NCBI RefSeq assembly: GCF_002355855.1
Contig: NZ_AP017655.1
Location: 806,001-870,000 of the forward strand
Length of the DNA stretch: 64,000 nt
Origin: Sphingobium cloacae
Lineage (GTDB): Bacteria > Pseudomonadota > Alphaproteobacteria > Sphingomonadales > Sphingomonadaceae
Reading direction: 5' to 3'
In this document: in pieces, positions 45,314-54,886 of the stretch
Layout of the letters: each line of letters begins with the position of its first letter
How positions within the stretch are numbered: position 1 is the stretch's first letter
Notes under the pieces: model-generated
What the model was told of the DNA's origin: nothing
The model's input: the letters and a program-made list of their open reading frames with translations, nothing else
The model's database searches: none
Program-made: the position numbers and the translations under genes

Positions 45314-45936
45314 CAGCTGCGCGTTTCATTACGCTGGAAGGCGGCGAGGGCGCAGGCAAATCGACCCAGTTGCGCGCGCTGGCGGCGGCCCTGCGCGCGC
45401 GCGGGCTGGAGGTCGTGGAAACGCGCGAGCCGGGCGGAAGTCCCGGCGCGGAGGCTATTCGCGACCTGGTGCTGACGGGAAGCGCGGATCGCTGGTCGCC
45501 GCGGGCTGAAGCCTTGCTGTTCGCGGCGGCGCGGACGGATCATGTGGAAAGGACCATTCGGCCGGCGCTGCAACGTGGCGCGTGGGTGGTGTCGGATCGC
45601 TTTCTCGACAGCAGCCGGGCCTATCAGGGCATGGGCGAATTGACGGACGAGGACATATTGACGCTGCACCGCATCGGCAGCGGCGGTTTCATGCCCGATC
45701 GCACTTTCGTGCTGACATTGCCGGACGCGGAGGCCGAAAGCCGCGCTCATATTCGCGACGGCGGCGACAGCGACCGCATCGGGGGACGCGACAGCGCATT
45801 CCATCACCGGGTGACCCAAATGTTCAGCCGCTTCGCCGCGATGGAGGGGGACCGTGTTCGCGCCATTGACGCATCCGGTGATGCGCAGGCGGTAACGGCG
45901 CGCCTGCTTGAGGGACTGGACGACCTGTTGCCATGA
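45310..45936 (+). CDS. tmk: Thymidylate kinase
   Basis: A 208-residue dTMP kinase making dTDP for DNA synthesis. The P-loop is LEGGEGAGKSTQLRALA, TREPGGSPGAEAIRDL is the dTMP-binding region, and VVSDRFLDSSRAYQG holds the DR motif. Start is GTG 45310 inside the dacC stop. Followed by holB with an ATGA overlap, a conserved tmk-holB pair. Confidence 0.96.
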   Translation: MTAARFITLEGGEGAGKSTQLRALAAALRARGLEVVETREPGGSPGAEAIRDLVLTGSADRWSPRAEALLFAAARTDHVERTIRPALQRGAWVVSDRFLDSSRAYQGMGELTDEDILTLHRIGSGGFMPDRTFVLTLPDAEAESRAHIRDGGDSDRIGGRDSAFHHRVTQMFSRFAAMEGDRVRAIDASGDAQAVTARLLEGLDDLLP

Positions 45937-46904
45937 CATTCCCCCTTGGCCATGACGCGCAGGCCCGCTTGCTGCTGGAGGCGGCGAGGGGCGGGCGGAT
46001 GCATCATGCGTGGATATTGTCGGGGCCGAGCGGCATCGGCAAAGCTCGCTTCGCGCGGGCCATGGCCATGCGGCTGCTGGCGGAAGCCGCCGGGCCGCCC
46101 ATCGACGGGCAGGAGTTCGACGTTCCGGAGGAGCATCCCATCCGGGCTTTGCTGGAAGCCCATGCGCATCCGGACTATGCCGAACTGGCGCTGCTCGAAA
46201 AGGACGGCGCCCTCGCACGCAATATCAGCGTGGATCAGATACGCGGGCTTCAGCGGCTGATCCAGTCCGCGCCCTCGCTGTCGGCGCGCCGCGTCGTCGT
46301 CATCGACAGCGCCGACGATCTGGAACGGAGCGCGGCGAACGCCCTGCTCAAGAATCTGGAGGAACCGCCGGCCGATATGCTGTTCCTGCTGGTTTCCCAT
46401 GCGCCGGGACGGCTGTTGCCGACCATTCGATCCCGCTGCCGCACCTTGCGCTTCGATCCGCTCAGCGACGAGATGATGCGGGTGGCGCTATCCCGGTCGG
46501 ATGCCAGGCCCAAGCCCGAGGAGATCGAAACCCTCCTTGCCGTGGGCGAAGGATCGCCGGGCAGGGCATTGCGCTATGCCGGGCTCAACCTGGACGAGAT
46601 CGAGGACATATTGCGCTCCATCGCCGTTCAGGGCGACGGGGACAATCGGCAGCGTCTGGCGCTCGCGAAGATGCTGTCCGGCAAGGCCGCCCGTCCGCGA
46701 TATGAGGCTTTTCTCGAACGAGCGCCCGCGTTCATCGCCCAGGCGGCGCGGGGGCGGGAAGGGGCGGCTTTGGGCAAGGCGCTGGATCATTGGGAAGCGG
46801 CCCGGCATCTGGCGGGCGGGGCGGTGATCCTGTCGCTGGAACCGGGCGCCGTGGTTTTCGAGATTGCGGGGCATGTCGCGTCCCTCGCATCCGGGGGACG
46901 CTGA
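45933..46904 (+). CDS. holB: DNA polymerase III delta-prime subunit
   Basis: A 323-residue clamp-loader subunit. HAWILSGPSGIGKARFARAM matches the delta-prime AAA+ fold, with the modified P-loop GPSGIGK, and NALLKNLEEPPADMLFLLVS with SRCRTLRF are the sensor regions. The zinc module is reduced: the usual cluster of four Cys is not visible. It begins in the tmk stop and is 57 bases before metG. Confidence 0.92.
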   Translation: MTFPLGHDAQARLLLEAARGGRMHHAWILSGPSGIGKARFARAMAMRLLAEAAGPPIDGQEFDVPEEHPIRALLEAHAHPDYAELALLEKDGALARNISVDQIRGLQRLIQSAPSLSARRVVVIDSADDLERSAANALLKNLEEPPADMLFLLVSHAPGRLLPTIRSRCRTLRFDPLSDEMMRVALSRSDARPKPEEIETLLAVGEGSPGRALRYAGLNLDEIEDILRSIAVQGDGDNRQRLALAKMLSGKAARPRYEAFLERAPAFIAQAARGREGAALGKALDHWEAARHLAGGAVILSLEPGAVVFEIAGHVASLASGGR

Positions 46905-46961
46905 CGCGCGGAGCGGAAAAGCGGGCTTTCCGCGACGGGCAACACTCGCTAGGGAAGGCGC

Positions 46962-48524
46962 ATGTCGCAGCCCTATACCATCACCACCGCCATCAGCTAT
47001 CCCAATGGCCGCCCCCATATCGGCCATGCCTATGAGGTGATCGCCACCGACGCGATCGCCCGGTTCCAGCGGATGATGGGCCGCGACGTCTTCTTTCAGA
47101 CAGGCACGGACGAGCATGGCCTGAAAATGGCCCAGACGGCGCGCGGCCGCGGCATGGAGCCGCGCGACCTGGCGAACGAAATGTCAGGATATTTCAAGGA
47201 TATGAACGACAGGCTGAATATCAGCTATGATCGCTTCATCCGCACCAGCGAGCCGGACCATCACCGCGCCAGCCAGGCCATCTGGCAGGCGATGGAGGCC
47301 AATGGCGACCTTTATCTTGGCCGCTATGAAGGTTGGTATTCGGTTCGCGACGAAGCCTTTTACGACGAGAAGGAATTGAGTGAGGGAGAGGGGGGGCAGA
47401 AACTCTCGCCGCAGGGCACGCCCGTCGAATGGACCGTGGAGGAAAGCTGGTTCTTCCGCCTGTCCGCCTATCAGCAGAAACTGCTCGACCTTTATGACAG
47501 CCAGCCCGATTTCATTCAGCCTGACAGCCGCCGTAACGAGATCATGCGCTTCGTGGAGGGCGGTCTGTCCGATCTTTCCATTTCACGCACCAGCTTCGAT
47601 TGGGGCGTGAAGGTTCCGGGTAGCGACGGGCATGTCATGTATGTGTGGGTGGATGCGCTGACCAACTATCTGACCGGGTGCGGCTATCCGGACGATGCCG
47701 GGCGCATGGCGCGCTACTGGTCCGAAGGCGGCGATATAACGCATATCATCGGCAAGGATATCGTGCGTTTTCATACGGTTTATTGGCCGGCCTTCCTGAT
47801 GAGCGCGAAGATTCCCCTGCCCAGGCAGGTGTTCGGCCACGGCTTTCTTCTCAACCGGGGGGAAAAGATGTCGAAATCGCTGGGCAATGTCGCGGACCCG
47901 ATGGAACTGGCGGAACGTTTCGGCGTCGATCAGCTGCGTTATTTCCTGCTGTCCGAAGTCACATTCGGCAATGACGGCAGCTATAGCGCGGAGGCCATTG
48001 TCGCGCGCTCCAACAGCGACCTCGCCAATAGCTTCGGCAATCTCGCCCAGCGGACGTTGAGTTTCATTGCGAAGAATCTCGATGGCCGGCTGCCGGAACC
48101 AGCGCCGTCGGATGAAGATAAGGAACTTCTGAGGTCCATATCGGAAGCCACTGATATTTTTAAGAAAGCTATGGCCGATCTCGCGCCGTCGGTGGCGATC
48201 GAGGCGTGGATGCGCGCCGTCTTCGCTTGCAATGCCTATATCGACGCGCAGGCGCCATGGGCTTTGCGGAAGACCGATCCGTCGCGGATGGAAGCCGTTC
48301 TCGCCACGCTTTATGAAGCCATCGCCCACCTTGCCATCATGATCCAGCCCGTCATTCCGGCGAGCGCATCGGCCCTGCTGGAGCAGATGGGCCTGGACGA
48401 GAACCGACGCGATTATGATGCGATCGGGACCGATTGGTATGCGGCCCTGCGTGCTTCGGGCTTTACGCTGGCCCCTCCCAGGCCGCTATTCCCCCGTTTG
48501 GAACTGACGGAAGCGGACGCCTGA
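46962..48524 (+). CDS. metG: Methionyl-tRNA synthetase
   Basis: A 520-residue class I synthetase. TTAISYPNGRPHIGHAYEVI holds the HIGH signature and GEKMSKSLGN the KMSKS loop. The insert lacks the CxxC zinc knuckles of the E. coli type, so this is the short form without a C-terminal dimerisation domain, common in alphaproteobacteria. RBS AGGGAAGG precedes ATG 46962. tatD follows after four bases. Confidence 0.96.
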   Translation: MSQPYTITTAISYPNGRPHIGHAYEVIATDAIARFQRMMGRDVFFQTGTDEHGLKMAQTARGRGMEPRDLANEMSGYFKDMNDRLNISYDRFIRTSEPDHHRASQAIWQAMEANGDLYLGRYEGWYSVRDEAFYDEKELSEGEGGQKLSPQGTPVEWTVEESWFFRLSAYQQKLLDLYDSQPDFIQPDSRRNEIMRFVEGGLSDLSISRTSFDWGVKVPGSDGHVMYVWVDALTNYLTGCGYPDDAGRMARYWSEGGDITHIIGKDIVRFHTVYWPAFLMSAKIPLPRQVFGHGFLLNRGEKMSKSLGNVADPMELAERFGVDQLRYFLLSEVTFGNDGSYSAEAIVARSNSDLANSFGNLAQRTLSFIAKNLDGRLPEPAPSDEDKELLRSISEATDIFKKAMADLAPSVAIEAWMRAVFACNAYIDAQAPWALRKTDPSRMEAVLATLYEAIAHLAIMIQPVIPASASALLEQMGLDENRRDYDAIGTDWYAALRASGFTLAPPRPLFPRLELTEADA

Positions 48525-48528
48525 CGCC

Positions 48529-49317
48529 ATGCTGATCGACAGCCATTGCCACCTGAATTACAAGGGGTTGATCGAAGATCAGCAGAATGTGCTTGAACGT
48601 GCGAGGGCAGCGGGCGTCGACCTGATGCTCAATATCGCGACGCGGGAGAGCGAATGGGACGATGTTCTGGGCACGGCGCTTCGGGCGCCCGACGTCTGGG
48701 CCACGGTGGGCATCCATCCGCACGAAGCCGATGAGCATCCGCATGTCGACACCGCCAAGCTGGTCGAGCGGGCCGCGCATCCTCGCGTCGTCGGCATAGG
48801 GGAAACCGGCCTCGACTATTATTACGACCATAGCGACCGCGAGCGTCAGCAGAAGAGCTTCCGCGCCCATATCGCCGCATCCCGCGAAACGGGGCTGCCA
48901 CTGATCGTCCATACGCGCGATGCGGAGGAAGACACGCTGGCGATCATGCGGGAGGAAATGGGGAAAGGGCCCTATGGCGGGGTCATCCATTGCTTCACCG
49001 CCAGCGGGGACTTTGCCGATGCGGCATTGGAACTGGGCTTCTACATCAGCATTTCGGGTATCGTGACCTTCAAGAACGCCCGCGACCTTCAGGAAACGGC
49101 GGCCCGGCTGCCGCTGGACCGCCTTCTGATAGAGACGGATTCGCCTTTCCTCGCGCCCGTGCCGCATCGGGGCAAGCCCTGCGAGCCTGCTTATGTTGCC
49201 GACACGGCGCGGTTCCTCGCCCGGTTAAGGAATGAAAGCGGTGAGGAGCTGGCAAAAGCGACTTCGGCGAATTTTCGGACGCTTTTCCGCAAGGTCGGCC
49301 AAAGCCCGTCAACATGA
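48529..49317 (+). CDS. tatD: TatD-family metal-dependent hydrolase/deoxyribonuclease
   Basis: A 262-residue TIM-barrel hydrolase. Metal ligands are in LIDSHCHLNYKGL, GIGETGLDYYYD, PLIVHTRDAEEDT, GVIHCFTASGD and LIETDSPFLAPVPHRGK, the complete family set. Related enzymes are 3'-5' DNases. Its place between metG and a metallo-beta-lactamase-fold gene is the usual bacterial cluster. Overlaps the next gene by ATGA. Confidence 0.94.
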   Translation: MLIDSHCHLNYKGLIEDQQNVLERARAAGVDLMLNIATRESEWDDVLGTALRAPDVWATVGIHPHEADEHPHVDTAKLVERAAHPRVVGIGETGLDYYYDHSDRERQQKSFRAHIAASRETGLPLIVHTRDAEEDTLAIMREEMGKGPYGGVIHCFTASGDFADAALELGFYISISGIVTFKNARDLQETAARLPLDRLLIETDSPFLAPVPHRGKPCEPAYVADTARFLARLRNESGEELAKATSANFRTLFRKVGQSPST

Positions 49318-50099
49318 GTTTCAGGCTCACCATATTGGGTTGCGGCACGTCGTCGGGTGTTCCCCGCATCGGCAATGATTGGGGCGCCTGCGACCCCGAT
49401 GAGCCGCGAAATTATCGGACGCGCGTTTCCATCCTGGTCGAAAGCCCGACCACGCGCCTTCTGATCGACACCTCGCCGGATTTGCGCACGCAGTTGCTGG
49501 CCGCTGACGTGACGCATCTGGATGCGGTGTTGTGGACGCACGATCATGCGGACCATTGCCATGGCTTCGACGATCTGCGGCAGGTATTTCATCATCGGGG
49601 CAGTCCCGTGCCCGCCTACGCCCGCGCCGAAACATTGAGGGCGCTCCGCAGGCGCTTTGGCTATGCCTTTGAAGGGAAGGGGGGATATCCTCCCATCGTC
49701 GAGTCCCATGTGCTGCCCGATCATCTTGCCATTGGCGACATCGAGATAGGCTGCGTCGATCAACCGCATGGCGATATCATGTCGACGGGGTTCCGCTTCA
49801 CCCATGGTGGACGCTCCATCGGCTATGCCACGGATTTCCATGAACTGACGCCGGAGATGCTGGCGCTGTTCGACCGGCTGGACATCTGGGTCGTGGATGC
49901 CTTGCGGGCGAGGCCGCATCCCACCCATGCCCATCTGGCGCTGACGCTGGAAGGTGTTGCCATGACCCAGCCTGGGCGGGCAATCCTGACGCATATGGAC
50001 AATAGCATGGATTATGCGACCTTGTCCCGGACGCTGCCGGATGGCGTCGAGCCCGGCTATGACGGCATGGTCGTGGAATTGGAGCAGGGGGCATCCTGA
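49314..50099 (+). CDS. Metallo-beta-lactamase-fold hydrolase (PhnP-like)
   Basis: A 261-residue MBL-fold protein. The metal-binding motif is WTHDHADHCHGFDDL (HxHxDH), with further ligands in CVDQPHGD and LTHMDNS; GCGTSSGVPRIG is the typical start of PhnP/Lip-like members. PhnP is a cyclic-ribose phosphodiesterase, but this syntenic copy beside tatD is not in a phosphonate operon, so that activity is uncertain. Shares one base with the next start. Confidence 0.88.
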   Translation: MSFRLTILGCGTSSGVPRIGNDWGACDPDEPRNYRTRVSILVESPTTRLLIDTSPDLRTQLLAADVTHLDAVLWTHDHADHCHGFDDLRQVFHHRGSPVPAYARAETLRALRRRFGYAFEGKGGYPPIVESHVLPDHLAIGDIEIGCVDQPHGDIMSTGFRFTHGGRSIGYATDFHELTPEMLALFDRLDIWVVDALRARPHPTHAHLALTLEGVAMTQPGRAILTHMDNSMDYATLSRTLPDGVEPGYDGMVVELEQGAS

Positions 50100-50719
50100 T
50101 GGATGTGGGAACGGATCAGGCCATGTCGAGCATATGGTATCTGCTCGCCCTCGTCCTTGTCGGTTCCGCTCTTCTGACACGGCGGATACCCCTTGGCGGC
50201 ATGATGCGGATGGCGCTTTTGTGGGTGGCGATCTTCGCTATCTTGATGATGCTGTTCAGCCTGGCGCAGATATCCGGGCTTTTCCTGCGGGCGGTCGATG
50301 CGCCATCCTCAGCGGTGGAGCCCGCCGCCACGCCCAAGGCGCAGATCGAGGGCTCCCATATCCGCATACCCGTCTCCTCCGATGGGCATTATTGGGTGGA
50401 AGGCGCGGTCAACGGCACCCCGGTGCGTTTCCTGATCGATAGCGGCGCGAGCGTCACGGCCTTGTCGGAAACCGCGGCCAAGGCGGCGGCGCTCAACATC
50501 GATCCCGCGCAGCCAACCGTCATCATGGTCACCGCCAATGGCCGCGTGGAAGCGCAGCGATCGCGGATTGCGACGCTGGCGATCGGCCCGGTCCGGACAA
50601 GCGATCTGGAGATCGTCGTCTCGCCCGCCTTTGGCGATGTGAACGTCATCGGGATGAACATGCTGTCCCGCCTCAAAAGCTGGGGCGTGGAAAATGGCGA
50701 GATGGTGCTGACGCCGTGA
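50099..50719 (+). CDS. Membrane-anchored retropepsin-like aspartic protease
   Basis: A 206-residue protein. Two N-terminal membrane helices (about 10-25 and 36-58) are followed by a periplasmic retroviral-type aspartic protease domain (TIGR02281 type). The single catalytic motif is RFLIDSGASVTALSE, with DSG in place of DTG, and DVNIGMNML-like sequence DVNVIGMNMLSRL closes the fold. One DSG per chain means it must dimerise. ATG 50099 overlaps the previous stop, and the frame ends within the MFS start (GTGA). Confidence 0.85.
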   Translation: MDVGTDQAMSSIWYLLALVLVGSALLTRRIPLGGMMRMALLWVAIFAILMMLFSLAQISGLFLRAVDAPSSAVEPAATPKAQIEGSHIRIPVSSDGHYWVEGAVNGTPVRFLIDSGASVTALSETAAKAAALNIDPAQPTVIMVTANGRVEAQRSRIATLAIGPVRTSDLEIVVSPAFGDVNVIGMNMLSRLKSWGVENGEMVLTP

Positions 50720-52002
50720 CGGCCGCGCCCGATCAGCGGCAAAGGCTGAAGGCCATCATCGGCGGTTCGGCAGGCAATCTGGTCGAATGGTATGACTGGT
50801 ATGCCTATGCCGCCTTCACGCTGTACTTCGCGCCGCATTTCTTCCCGAGCGAGGACCGGACCGCGCAGCTTCTGAGCGCGGCGGGAATATTCGCCGTCGG
50901 TTTCCTGATGCGTCCGATCGGGGCGTGGCTCATGGGCATTTATGCGGACCGCCACGGCCGCAAGAGCGGGCTGACCCTGTCCGTGGCGCTGATGTGCGCG
51001 GGATCGCTGCTCATCGCGGTGACGCCCGGTTATGAGAGCATCGGGGTGGCCGCACCGCTGCTGCTGGTGCTGTCCCGATTGATGCAGGGCCTATCGGTCG
51101 GCGGCGAATATGGCGCCAGCGCCACCTATCTTTCGGAGATGGCGGGCAGGAGCCGCAGGGGATTCTTCTCCAGCTTTCAATATGTGACCCTGATCGCCGG
51201 ACAACTCACCGCGATCTGCGTCCTGCTGATATTGCAGCAGATATTGACCGAGGCGCAGCTGGATGCGTGGGGCTGGCGTATTCCCTTCGCCATCGGCGGG
51301 GCGCTGGCCGTCATCGTATTCTGGTTGAGGCGTGGGCTTGCGGAAACGCAAAGCTACGCCGTCGCGCAGGCGGAAGGCGCGCCCCGATCCGGTCTGGGGG
51401 AGTTGCTGCTGCGTCATCCCCGCGAGACGTTGACGGTGATGTTCCTGACGGCGGGCGGGACGATCGCCTTCTATGCCTATTCCATCTATATGCAGAAATT
51501 CCTGGTCAACACGAGCGGCATGAGCCGGGAAACGGCGTCCCAGATCAATGGAATCACCCTGTTTTTCTTCATGCTGATCCAGCCTCTTGCCGGCGCCTTG
51601 TCGGACAGGATCGGACGAAAGCCCCTGATGATCGGCTTTGGCGTGCTGGGCGTGACCTGCACCTATCCCATCTTCGCCACTCTGGCCCGGACGAGCGATC
51701 CATGGATGGCCGCCATGCTGGTGATGGCCGGCCTCATCATCGTCAGCGGCTATACGTCGATCAACGCCGTGGTGAAGGCAGAGCTTTTCCCGGCGCATAT
51801 CCGCGCGTTGGGGGTCGCTTTGCCTTACGCGCTCGCCAACACGCTGTTCGGCGGCACGGCGGAATTCGTTGCGCTCTGGTTCAAGCGCAACGACATGGAG
51901 AATATATTCTACATCTATGTGAGCGTGATGATCGCGATCTCGCTGGTGGTCTATATCCGGATGCGGGATACGGCGAAGCATAGCCGTATATTGGAAGACT
52001 GA
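50716..52002 (+). CDS. MFS transporter, metabolite:H+ symporter family
   Basis: A 428-residue carrier with 12 predicted membrane helices. GNLVEWYDWYAYAAF near the N-terminus and GIYADRHGRKSGL between helices 2 and 3 are signatures of the MHS branch (KgtP, ShiA, ProP relatives), so a carboxylate or compatible solute is the likely substrate, moved with protons. Substrate cannot be fixed. Start GTG 50716 overlaps the protease stop. It is the last gene of the dacC-to-MFS run. Confidence 0.9.
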   Translation: MTAAPDQRQRLKAIIGGSAGNLVEWYDWYAYAAFTLYFAPHFFPSEDRTAQLLSAAGIFAVGFLMRPIGAWLMGIYADRHGRKSGLTLSVALMCAGSLLIAVTPGYESIGVAAPLLLVLSRLMQGLSVGGEYGASATYLSEMAGRSRRGFFSSFQYVTLIAGQLTAICVLLILQQILTEAQLDAWGWRIPFAIGGALAVIVFWLRRGLAETQSYAVAQAEGAPRSGLGELLLRHPRETLTVMFLTAGGTIAFYAYSIYMQKFLVNTSGMSRETASQINGITLFFFMLIQPLAGALSDRIGRKPLMIGFGVLGVTCTYPIFATLARTSDPWMAAMLVMAGLIIVSGYTSINAVVKAELFPAHIRALGVALPYALANTLFGGTAEFVALWFKRNDMENIFYIYVSVMIAISLVVYIRMRDTAKHSRILED

Positions 52003-52301
52003 GCGCGGATGCACGCCATAGCCGCAGCTGCTACTGCATAGATATTTAACATAATATATATTATCGAACTATCTGGCGTGTAGGCGCAATTTAGAAGAGA
52101 GGCAGTTCTGGCCAGTTCGGGAGCATCACCCGCGTTATTGAACGGCGGTGTCGAGCCGCGCGCTCAATAATTGGAGCCAGCGAACTCATCGACCATGAGG
52201 CGTGGGTTAAGAATCGCAGCCAACCGCCCTCGCCTCCCAACCTGCCGTCGCTGAGTAGCGCTGGCGGGATGGGCAGCGTCCTTCCACTGGAGCGTGACGG
52301 T
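52003..52301. other. Intergenic region between convergent MFS and ettA genes
   Basis: About 300 bases, starting with an AT-rich patch (52040-52070). No gene, RNA or clear terminator hairpin was recognised. Confidence 0.5.
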
Positions 52302-53981
52302 TCAGCGCGTCAGCTTCTTATAAGCCAGCCGTGTCGGACGGTCAGCCGCATCGCCCAGGCGGCGGCGCTTGTCTTCCTCATACATTTCGAAATTGCCTTC
52401 GAACCATTCGACATGACTGTCGCCTTCAAAGGCAAGGATGTGCGTCGCCAGACGGTCGAGGAAGAAGCGATCGTGGCTGATGACCACGGCGCACCCCGCG
52501 AAATTCTCCAGAGCATCTTCCAGAGCGCGCAGCGTTTCGACATCAAGGTCATTGGTCGGTTCGTCGAGCAGCAGGACGTTGCCGCCCTCCTTCAGCATCT
52601 TGGCCATGTGGACGCGGTTGCGTTCACCGCCGGAAAGCTGGCCGACCTTCTTCTGCTGGTCCGATCCTTTGAAGTTGAACGCGCCGACATAGGCCCGTGT
52701 CTGGATTTCATGCTTGCCAATGGACATCAGGTCATGGCCGCCGGAAATCTCCTGCCAGACATTGTGATCGGGATTCAGTGCATCGCGGCTCTGATCGACA
52801 TAGCCCAGCTTCACCGTCGGCCCGACTTCGATGGAGCCGGAATCGGGCTGCTCCTGTCCGGTGATGAGGCGGAACAGCGTCGATTTACCCGCGCCGTTCG
52901 GTCCGATCACGCCCACGATGCCGCCAGGGGGCAGGATGAAATTCAGATCCTCGAACAGCAGCTTGTCGCCATAGGATTTGGTCAGCCCCTTGGCCTCGAT
53001 CACCTTGCCGCCCAGGCGTTCGGGCGTCTGGATAACGATCTGCGCCTTGCCGGGCGCCCGCTCATTCTGCTTTTCCACCAGTTCGTCGAATGCCCGGATA
53101 CGCGCCTTGGATTTGGTCTGCCGCGCCTTGGGAGATTGGCGAATCCATTCCAACTCCTCCTTGATCGCCTTCTGGCGGCCCGCTTCCTCGCGATCCTCCT
53201 GCTCCATGCGTTTGGCCTTGGCCTCCAGCCAGTTGGAGTAGTTGCCCTCGAAAGGGATACCCCGGCCACGGTCCAATTCCAGCACCCAGCCCACAACATT
53301 ATCCAGGAAATAACGGTCGTGGGTGACGAGGATGACGTTGCCGGTATAGTTGATGAGATGCTGTTCCAGCCACTGCACGCTTTCCGCGTCGAGATGGTTG
53401 GTCGGTTCGTCGAGCAACAGAATATCGGGCTTCTCGAGCAGCAGGCGGCAGAGAGCGATGCGGCGCTTTTCACCCCCCGAGAGATTTTCCACGGACCAGT
53501 CGCCGGGAGGGCAACGCAGCGCCTCCATGGCAATCTCAAGCTGGTTGTCAAGCGTCCAGCCATCGACTGCGTCAATCTTTTCCTGAAGCTCGCCCATCTC
53601 GGCCATCAGCGCGTCAAAATCGACGTCCTCGGGCGGATCGCCCATGATCATGCTGATTTCATTGAAGCGGTCGATCATGTCGGCCACGCCGCGAACGCCG
53701 TCCTTCACATTCTCGATAACGGTCTTTGAATTGTCGAGCTGCGGTTCCTGCGCCAGATAGCCGACCTTGATGCCTTCGGCGGCCCAGGCCTCTCCCTGAA
53801 AGTCGGTGTCCAGACCGGCCATTACTTTCATCAGGGTGGATTTGCCCGCGCCGTTGACGCCGATGATGGCGATCTTCGTGCCGGGCAGGAACTGCAGGTG
53901 GATGTTGTTGAACACCGGCTTGTTGGCGCCGGGGAAGGTTTTTGTAAGGCCCTTCATGACGAAGCTGTACTGGACGGCCAT
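52302..53981 (-). CDS. ettA: Energy-dependent translational throttle protein EttA (ABC-F)
   Basis: A 559-residue soluble ABC-F ATPase that binds the ribosomal E site and gates initiation by ATP/ADP ratio. Two ABC domains are complete: Walker A GVNGAGKSTLM and GPNGAGKSTLFRL; signatures LSGGEKRRIALCRLL and LSGGERNRVHMAKML; Walker B LLLDEPTNHLDAES and LLLDEPTNDLDVET. The arm and inter-domain linker (about 240-320, KRMEQEDREEAGRQKAIKEE) are EttA-like. Start ATG 53981 gives MAVQYSFVMKGL; the longer frame is not conserved. Confidence 0.96.
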   Translation of the reverse strand: MAVQYSFVMKGLTKTFPGANKPVFNNIHLQFLPGTKIAIIGVNGAGKSTLMKVMAGLDTDFQGEAWAAEGIKVGYLAQEPQLDNSKTVIENVKDGVRGVADMIDRFNEISMIMGDPPEDVDFDALMAEMGELQEKIDAVDGWTLDNQLEIAMEALRCPPGDWSVENLSGGEKRRIALCRLLLEKPDILLLDEPTNHLDAESVQWLEQHLINYTGNVILVTHDRYFLDNVVGWVLELDRGRGIPFEGNYSNWLEAKAKRMEQEDREEAGRQKAIKEELEWIRQSPKARQTKSKARIRAFDELVEKQNERAPGKAQIVIQTPERLGGKVIEAKGLTKSYGDKLLFEDLNFILPPGGIVGVIGPNGAGKSTLFRLITGQEQPDSGSIEVGPTVKLGYVDQSRDALNPDHNVWQEISGGHDLMSIGKHEIQTRAYVGAFNFKGSDQQKKVGQLSGGERNRVHMAKMLKEGGNVLLLDEPTNDLDVETLRALEDALENFAGCAVVISHDRFFLDRLATHILAFEGDSHVEWFEGNFEMYEEDKRRRLGDAADRPTRLAYKKLTR

Positions 53982-54334
53982 CGGGACAATCTCTTTCGAT
54001 ATGCTTGGCAGGATTTCTGCACGCCGGTTAGCGAACGGAGCGCCCATTGGCAAATGCGCGCTCTTCTCCATCAGGAAGAAAAGCCTGTGGTTGATGAAAA
54101 TGCCCTCCCCCCGCCGCCATGTTCGAACAGGCGATTCCTCTTCCCGATGCTCTCATAAAAGGGTGGGAATTATGTGAACTTTTATAGTAGACAACGTTCC
54201 GTCGCGTGATTCAGCCGCTTCACCGACACAGAAAAGCATTGATTTGTGCAACGCACACGTTAATGCGGGTCGCTCGCGTAGGGCCACTTATGTAACGTGC
54301 CTGACGCGGCATATTGCTATGGGAGCCGTACACA
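53982..54334. other. Intergenic region upstream of ettA and the small lipoprotein
   Basis: A 353-base divergent spacer. It should hold both promoters; an AT-rich patch (54160-54195) and TATG near 54318 are possible promoter parts, but none can be assigned firmly. No additional gene is seen. Confidence 0.45.
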
Positions 54335-54538
54335 ATGAAGAAGATCGCTGTTGTTTTCGCTTCGGCCGGCCTGATGGCCCTCGCCGCTTGCGGTGAGAAG
54401 CCGGCCAACGAGACCGCGAACGCTTCGAACGCTGTTGTCGAAAACGTCGTTGAGAACGCTGTGAATGCTGCCGACAACGCCGCGAATGCTGCCGACAACG
54501 CTGCGAACGCCGCGAACAACGCCGCGAACACGCTGTAA
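54335..54538 (+). CDS. Asn/Ala-rich small lipoprotein with short tandem repeats
   Basis: A 67-residue lipoprotein. The signal MKKIAVVFASAGLMALAAC ends in lipobox LAAC (Cys19). The mature part is almost wholly Ala, Asn, Val, Glu and Asp in about seven-residue repeats (NAADNAA, NAADNAA, NAANNAA), predicted to form a long helix or coiled coil, like Lpp-type envelope spacers but without a C-terminal Lys for peptidoglycan linkage. ATG 54335 follows GGGAG. A strong terminator lies 23 bases after the stop, so it is a monocistronic, probably well expressed gene. Confidence 0.8.
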   Translation: MKKIAVVFASAGLMALAACGEKPANETANASNAVVENVVENAVNAADNAANAADNAANAANNAANTL

Positions 54539-54560
54539 TTTTCGCTTTGGTGAAAACAGG

Positions 54561-54593
54561 AAGGGCGGGCCGCCGATGCGGCCTGCCCTTTTT
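54561..54593 (+). terminator. Strong rho-independent terminator
   Basis: A 13-bp stem (54561-54573 with 54578-54590, one G-T) closes a CGAT loop and is followed by TTT, giving five T in a row. It lies 23 bases after the Asn/Ala-rich lipoprotein gene. Confidence 0.9.
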
Positions 54594-54691
54594 GTATGCC
54601 GGGTTATTTCCAGCTATGGTACACCGCCTCATTCCGTTGCAAAGGGCGATTGACGGGATGGAGACTTCGCCGCTAAGGCGCTCGACGATGT

Positions 54692-54771
<80 letters not shown>

Positions 54772-54886
54772 CGGCGCACGCGGGCTCGCATCAAGCGATA
54801 AGCCGATAACGAGGAACGCATGCCCGCGTAGAGTTGACGTGAGAACAGCCGCTTAGCCTTCGAAGCGAAGGTGAGTGATTAGCGCA

